Assembly: GCA_964412555.1 (NCBI GenBank)
Contig: CAYPPG010000026.1
Coordinates: 1-64,000 of the forward strand
Length of the DNA: 64,000 nucleotides
Reading direction: 5' to 3'
Source of the DNA: CAYPPG01 sp964412555
GTDB taxonomy: Bacteria; Hinthialibacterota; Hinthialibacteria; Hinthialibacterales; Hinthialibacteraceae
The notes below the pieces were generated by a model. The model worked only from the letters and a program-made list of their open reading frames with translations. It was not told the origin of the DNA and did no database searches. Made by a program: the position numbers and the translations under genes. Below are positions 60,413-64,000 of the stretch, piece by piece. Each line of letters opens with the position of its first letter. Position 1 is the first letter of the stretch.

Positions 60413-60585
60413 GTCTGAATCTGGATTGGCCAGGATTGGAAGATTTCCAGGATGAAAAAACATGGAAGTTGTTCTCAACGATTTAAGAATACAATCATTG
60501 GCCGCTGATGGCTTGTCAATATTCTCATCGTTGTCAATAGCCAAAATCCTGTACATCCTTGAATCCTGAGTATTCTGATTCAGAC
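60413..60585. repeat. 173-bp inverted-end repeat (copy 2)
   Basis: Same length and ends as 38932-39104: left GTCTGAATCTGGATTGGCC and right end AATCCTGTACATCCTTGAAT, then TCAGAC. The middle (60455-60540) is unlike copy 1. It begins 5 bases after the neuC-like stop and ends 18 bases before the sulfatase ATG. Confidence 0.8.
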
Positions 60586-60603
60586 AAAAAAAAGAGGTAA
60601 AAA

Positions 60604-62070
60604 ATGTATACACGCCGAAATTTTCTCCACAAGACTCTTTTCACGACTGCGTCATTGGCGCTTCCTTTGGGATCCCTGGTGAGAGCAGAATCCAAGCGAA
60701 AGCCGAACGTTCTTTTCATTGCTGTTGATGACCTGCGTCCTCAATTAGGCTGTTATGGAGATCGTGGGATTCACTCTCCCAATATCGATAGGCTTGCCCG
60801 TAAAGGATTGAAATTCGAGCAGACCTATTGCCAGCAGGCTATTTGCATGTCCAGCCGTGCCAGTCTGCTGAGCGGCTATCGGCCTGACAAATATGGGATT
60901 TACAAGAACGGCCCGCTCTACGAAGCGGTTCCGGATGCTCTGTCCTTGAACAAACATTTTCAAGCCAACGGTTACGAAACGATTTCAATCGGCAAGATTT
61001 ATCATCATCGCAGCGATGAAAAAGCCGGATGGAGCCGCCCTGCGTTTCATCCTCATGGTGAATGGGAAGGGCGCGGATATCTAAATGAAGAATCGAAAAA
61101 AATCGTACGGGAATATACCCGCAACAATCCCAATGCAAACCGTAAAGGGATGGGACCGGCATTCGAATGTGCGGATGTGCCCGACAACGCCTATCCGGAT
61201 GGAATCTGTGCCGAACACGCGATCAAAGAACTCAATCGGCTCAAGGACAAATCATTCTTCTTGGCTGTCGGATTTGTGAAACCCCATCTCCCCTTCAATG
61301 CGCCCAAAAAATATTGGGATTTATATGATGAAGAGGATATTCAATTGCCGGACAATCCTTTTATCCCCAAAGGCGCACCCAAAGAAGCACTCACCAATTG
61401 GGGAGAACTGAGAGGCTATCACGGTATGCCGGAGAAAGGCGACATGCCCGATCATTTGACCCGGCAATTGATCCACGGATACAATGCCTGTGTTTCTTAT
61501 ACCGATGCCCTTGTCGGAAAACTCCTCGATGAGTTGGATCGCCTTGGTCTCAGCGAGAACACGATTGTCATTCTTTGGGGGGATCATGGATGGAAATTGG
61601 GTGAACACAGCATGTGGTGCAAACACACCAACTTCGAATTGGACACCCATGTGCCGATGATGATTCATGTGCCAGGGATGAAAACCGCCGGCCAATCCAC
61701 CTCTGCATTGACGGAATATGTGGATATCTATCCCACTCTATGTGAACTGTGCGGTTTGGAACTGCCGGAACATCTCGAAGGGACGAGTATGGTTCCCCTT
61801 CTCGACGATCCAAAACGGTCTTGGAAACGAGCCGCTTTCAGTCACTATCCGCGTGGAAACGCCATGGGGAATTCCATACGCACGAAAAGATATCGGTACA
61901 CAGAATGGCGGAACCGGAAAAACAATGAACTCGTTGCCCAGGAATTGTATGACCATACCAATGATCCGCAGGAAAATGTAAACGTCGCCGGCAAACCGGA
62001 AAATCGCGACATCATCAAAAAATTACAAAAAATGCTGCATGAGGGCTGGAAGAAAAGTGTGCCGAAATAA
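60604..62070 (+). CDS. Exported sulfatase (iduronate-2-sulfatase-like)
   Basis: 488 residues; AAAGAGG precedes the ATG. Tat-type signal RRNFLHKTLFTTASLALPLG. Metal-site NVLFIAVDDLRPQLGCYG (Asp42-Asp43), the formylglycine motif at C81-M-S-S-R85 (AICMSSRASLLSG), and GDHGWKLGEHSMWCKHTNF are those of the S1 family close to iduronate-2-sulfatase. The Pro of the usual C-x-P-S-R is Ser here. It would remove sulfate from glycans in the periplasm or outside. It stands alone after a 173-bp repeat; no adjacent formylglycine-generating enzyme is in the window. Confidence 0.9.
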   Translation: MYTRRNFLHKTLFTTASLALPLGSLVRAESKRKPNVLFIAVDDLRPQLGCYGDRGIHSPNIDRLARKGLKFEQTYCQQAICMSSRASLLSGYRPDKYGIYKNGPLYEAVPDALSLNKHFQANGYETISIGKIYHHRSDEKAGWSRPAFHPHGEWEGRGYLNEESKKIVREYTRNNPNANRKGMGPAFECADVPDNAYPDGICAEHAIKELNRLKDKSFFLAVGFVKPHLPFNAPKKYWDLYDEEDIQLPDNPFIPKGAPKEALTNWGELRGYHGMPEKGDMPDHLTRQLIHGYNACVSYTDALVGKLLDELDRLGLSENTIVILWGDHGWKLGEHSMWCKHTNFELDTHVPMMIHVPGMKTAGQSTSALTEYVDIYPTLCELCGLELPEHLEGTSMVPLLDDPKRSWKRAAFSHYPRGNAMGNSIRTKRYRYTEWRNRKNNELVAQELYDHTNDPQENVNVAGKPENRDIIKKLQKMLHEGWKKSVPK

Positions 62071-62115
62071 TCGTGCTTGAATTCATCTCCATCCTCGAGA
62101 AAATGTAAGAAGGTG

Positions 62116-62146
62116 GGGTAGCAAGGGTAAGCGAAGTCTACCCTTG
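62116..62146. repeat. GGGTAGCAAGGGTAAGCGAA hairpin
   Basis: GGGTAGCAAGGGTA/TACCCTTGCC dyad, related to 43858-43998 and to the MITE interior. It lies 46 bases after the sulfatase stop. Confidence 0.55.
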
Positions 62147-62262
62147 CCGGAAAACGCTTCACTGCCGGGGCTGATTTGAGTATTGCCCAGTATACCCTCC
62201 TTGGATCATAAAGTTTGCTGTTCCCAAGCCGAAAATAATATATAAACTTTATAGATATAATC

Positions 62263-62825
62263 ATGATTAAGCCAGGGGGCTTAGTGGATCGCAAGGGTAA
62301 GCTAGGTATATCACCCCTGGATATGTGAAACTCAGAGTTAGCTTCCACCCTAAAGGGGTGGTAGAAGATTGCCCTGAAAGGGCGTGAGATGATAGCCAGT
62401 GGGCAACGCCCCTGGATATGTGAAACTCAGAGTTAGCTTCCACCCTAAAGGGGTGGTAGAAGATTGCCCTGAAAGGGCGTGAGATGATAGCNNNNNNNNN
62501 NNNNNNNNNNNNNNNNNNNNNNNNNNNNNNNNNNNNNNNNNNNNNNNNNNNNNNNNNNNNNNNNNNNNNNNNNNNNNNNNNNNNNNNNNNNAGGGCGTGA
62601 GATGATAGCCAGTGGGCAACGCCCCTGGATATGTGAAACACAGAGTAAACCTCACCCTGAAGGGGTGACAGAGGACTTTTTTCTGTCACCCTTTCAGGGT
62701 GGAATTTCACGATTCATGCCTTTGCCAGGGGCGGTGCCCACTGGCTATCTTCTTTAACCCCGTTGGGGTATGGATTCAATCCTGTTTTCTTTAACCCCGT
62801 TGGGGTATGGATTCTTAAAAAAGGT
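62263..62825. repeat. Tandem and inverted composite repeat with assembly gap (copy 2)
   Basis: A 95-bp unit repeats in tandem (GCTTCCACC begins at 62341 and 62436, and the series runs into the gap). It contains CCACCCTAAAGGGGTGG, GCCCTGAAAGGGC and GCCAGTGGGCAACGCCCCTGG. To the right, at about 62645-62750, the inverted right arm (CTTTGCCAGGGGCGGTGCC) follows as in copy 1 (40287-40512), then two tandem copies of CTTTAACCCCGTTGGGGTA. Confidence 0.8.
62492..62591. other. Assembly gap (100 N)
   Basis: Exactly 100 N within the tandem 95-bp repeat, the usual mark of a gap of unknown length. The true number of repeat copies is therefore unknown. Confidence 0.95.
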
Positions 62826-62833
62826 ACAAAACC

Positions 62834-63853
62834 ATGACAGCCACTTACGATGTGGAAACGAAAGTCGATCATAATTATCACCAGCTGGAAAGCGATAAAA
62901 CCGCCCGCTGGGAAAGCGTGTTGCCGGCGGAATATTGGGAATACCGGCGAAAATGGGAGGAATATCCCAAAAACCATGTTGTCGAACGCTTTCCGGTACA
63001 TTTGGATATCGAAGCGACATCCAATTGCAACCTACTCTGCACCATGTGTCCTCGAACGGATATGGTGAAAGATGGTACATTCTGGAAAGTGAAAAACTTC
63101 GATTTTGATTTGTATACCCGGCTGGTGGATGAAGGAGCAGAAAAAGGACTTTGCTCCATAAAATTCAACTACTTAGGCGAACCGTTGATGAATCCGCGCT
63201 TGGCCGAGATGATTCACTATGCGAAAGAGAAGGGAATCGTGGATGTGATGTTCAACACCAATGCCACGACGTTGACGGAGCGGATTTCCAAGCAGTTGAT
63301 CGAATCGGGATTGGATAAGCTCTTTTTCTCCTTCGACTCCCCCTATCGCGAGCATTACAACGAGATTCGTATCAATGCGGATTACGACAAAGTCCTACGC
63401 AATATCAAACGGTTTATGCAGCTGCGCGATGAAATGGGATCGGTCAAACCCTTCACGCGCGTTTCGATGGTGCGGATGAAAGAGAACGAAGAAGAATGGC
63501 TGGCGTTCAAGGATTTGTTCGAGCCGATTGTCGATGCAGTAGCCTATGTCGATTATCTCGATCACACCAACCAAGCCAACACCGGTAAGATGATCGTGCA
63601 GCAGTCGGAACGGGGAGGAAACAAATTCTGCTGCCCGCAGCTGTGGCAGCGGATGTTCGTTCATCCGGACGGTGTGGTCACCGTTTGCTGTGTGGATTCG
63701 GCCCGGAAATTGAGAGTCGGCCACATTCATAACAAAACCGTCGAAGAAATCTGGAACGGACCCGAATATCAAAAACTGCGTGAACTTCACGCCACTGGCC
63801 GTATTGATGAAATTCCAACCTGCGCCAGATGCCCATTAGCACTCACCCCCTGA
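62834..63853 (+). CDS. Radical SAM/SPASM-domain protein
   Basis: 339 residues; AAGGT precedes the ATG. Radical SAM motif C-x3-C-x2-C in SNCNLLCTMCPRTDM (about residues 63-72). The core continues FNYLGEPLMNPRLAEMI and FSFDSPYREHYNEIR. The C-terminal SPASM region has FCCPQLWQRMFVHPDGVVTVCCVD and CARCPL, binding an auxiliary iron-sulfur cluster. Such enzymes modify peptides, sugars or alcohols. Located after glycan genes and a sulfatase; anaerobic sulfatase-maturing enzymes also belong to the SPASM group, but this one lacks a full match that I can confirm. Preceded by a composite repeat. Confidence 0.85.
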   Translation: MTATYDVETKVDHNYHQLESDKTARWESVLPAEYWEYRRKWEEYPKNHVVERFPVHLDIEATSNCNLLCTMCPRTDMVKDGTFWKVKNFDFDLYTRLVDEGAEKGLCSIKFNYLGEPLMNPRLAEMIHYAKEKGIVDVMFNTNATTLTERISKQLIESGLDKLFFSFDSPYREHYNEIRINADYDKVLRNIKRFMQLRDEMGSVKPFTRVSMVRMKENEEEWLAFKDLFEPIVDAVAYVDYLDHTNQANTGKMIVQQSERGGNKFCCPQLWQRMFVHPDGVVTVCCVDSARKLRVGHIHNKTVEEIWNGPEYQKLRELHATGRIDEIPTCARCPLALTP

Positions 63854-64000
63854 ACCGCGTCTTTTTCCTCCGGATTCCACCCCCGAATGTGCCAGCTTCT
63901 TGTCCGTCCATAATACGCCATATTGATGCCTGCGACAAAAGGCATGGTTTGTAATCCATTTGGGCGTTTCGCGTGTCGCGCCAACCGGCGAGCGATTCTC
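63854..64000. other. Right edge, unresolved
   Basis: Only 147 bases. A minus-strand frame without a stop enters from beyond the edge (PNGLQTMPFVAGINMAYYGR), overlapping the radical SAM 3' end, and another minus frame ends with RRKKTRFRG near 63845. I cannot tell which, if either, is a gene. Confidence 0.25.

Noticed and set aside
62267..62710. Minus-strand frame through the N gap (histidine and proline-rich peptide)
   Set aside because: It is a translation of the tandem repeat and of unknown bases.
62340..62825. CRISPR array at the 95-bp tandem repeat
   Set aside because: The unit repeats without unique spacers, and the same composite appears singly at 40287-40512.

Overview
The window looks like chromosomal DNA of an uncultured Gram-negative-type bacterium with a free-living, polymer-degrading habit, assembled with at least one scaffold gap (100 N at 62492-62591). 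Base composition is moderate, close to half GC by eye. The gene content suggests a member of the Planctomycetes-like, Poribacteria-like, Hydrogenedentes-like or Sumerlaeota-like candidate groups. It includes exported Gfo/Idh/MocA oxidoreductases with twin-arginine signals, a twin-arginine sulfatase, FG-GAP and PQQ propeller proteins, lone prepilin genes, PD-(D/E)XK proteins with coiled coils, and many families of short intergenic palindromes. I cannot fix the phylum from sequence alone.

Layout. Positions 1-944 hold hairpin-rich non-coding DNA. Positions 945-3447 look like the end of an integrated element: small membrane proteins, a VirD4/HerA-like ATPase and an excisionase-like HTH protein lie against the 3' end of a tRNA-Lys(CTT) gene. 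Positions 3501-14328 carry a GT9 glycosyltransferase, an HD hydrolase, a very large exported PQQ-propeller protein with an embedded methyltransferase-like domain, a decayed exported gene, a nuclease-like pair, a sodium:solute symporter and a GT2 transferase. fusA with a strong terminator, a B12-binding radical SAM enzyme and an exported beta-sandwich protein follow. At 21.5-25.4 kb are an Lrp/AsnC regulator with an aminotransferase (an AlaR/AlaT-like pair), a REC/HD-GYP regulator and dapA. At 25.5-31 kb are an exported TPR protein with a C39-like domain, an unrecognised four-module protein and two prepilins.

Positions 30965-34638 form a tight operon for oxyanion (molybdate or tungstate type) import and sulfur-carrier chemistry: a tandem binding protein, permease, ATPase, MoaD, ThiF/MoeB and a half-size TauE. 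The permease and the ThiF/MoeB protein each lack a long central block, and this is one of the odd features of the window. Next come an exported Cys-containing protein, an exported methyltransferase, a SYLF protein, a 190-bp MITE-like element, a Gfo/Idh/MocA protein, an FG-GAP protein, a Nudix/esterase pair, an exported CBM9-like protein, RHH antitoxin genes (one truncated), an ADP-dependent sugar kinase, a GspE/PilB ATPase, a site-2 protease with CBS domains, an aldo/keto reductase and a second Gfo/Idh/MocA protein.

Positions 52383-56150 encode a 1255-residue repeat protein of unknown function. About twenty copies of a helical repeat of roughly 28 residues lie between two related beta-rich modules. 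The right end carries a YhcH-family protein, an exported FAD oxidoreductase, NeuA-like and NeuC-like sugar enzymes, a sulfatase and a SPASM-type radical SAM enzyme, consistent with surface glycan work. At least six families of short repeats recur between genes: two 173-bp elements with inverted ends, a large composite palindrome at two loci, and several hairpin families. Three genes carry apparent internal deletions, so this genome region is rich in small rearrangements.
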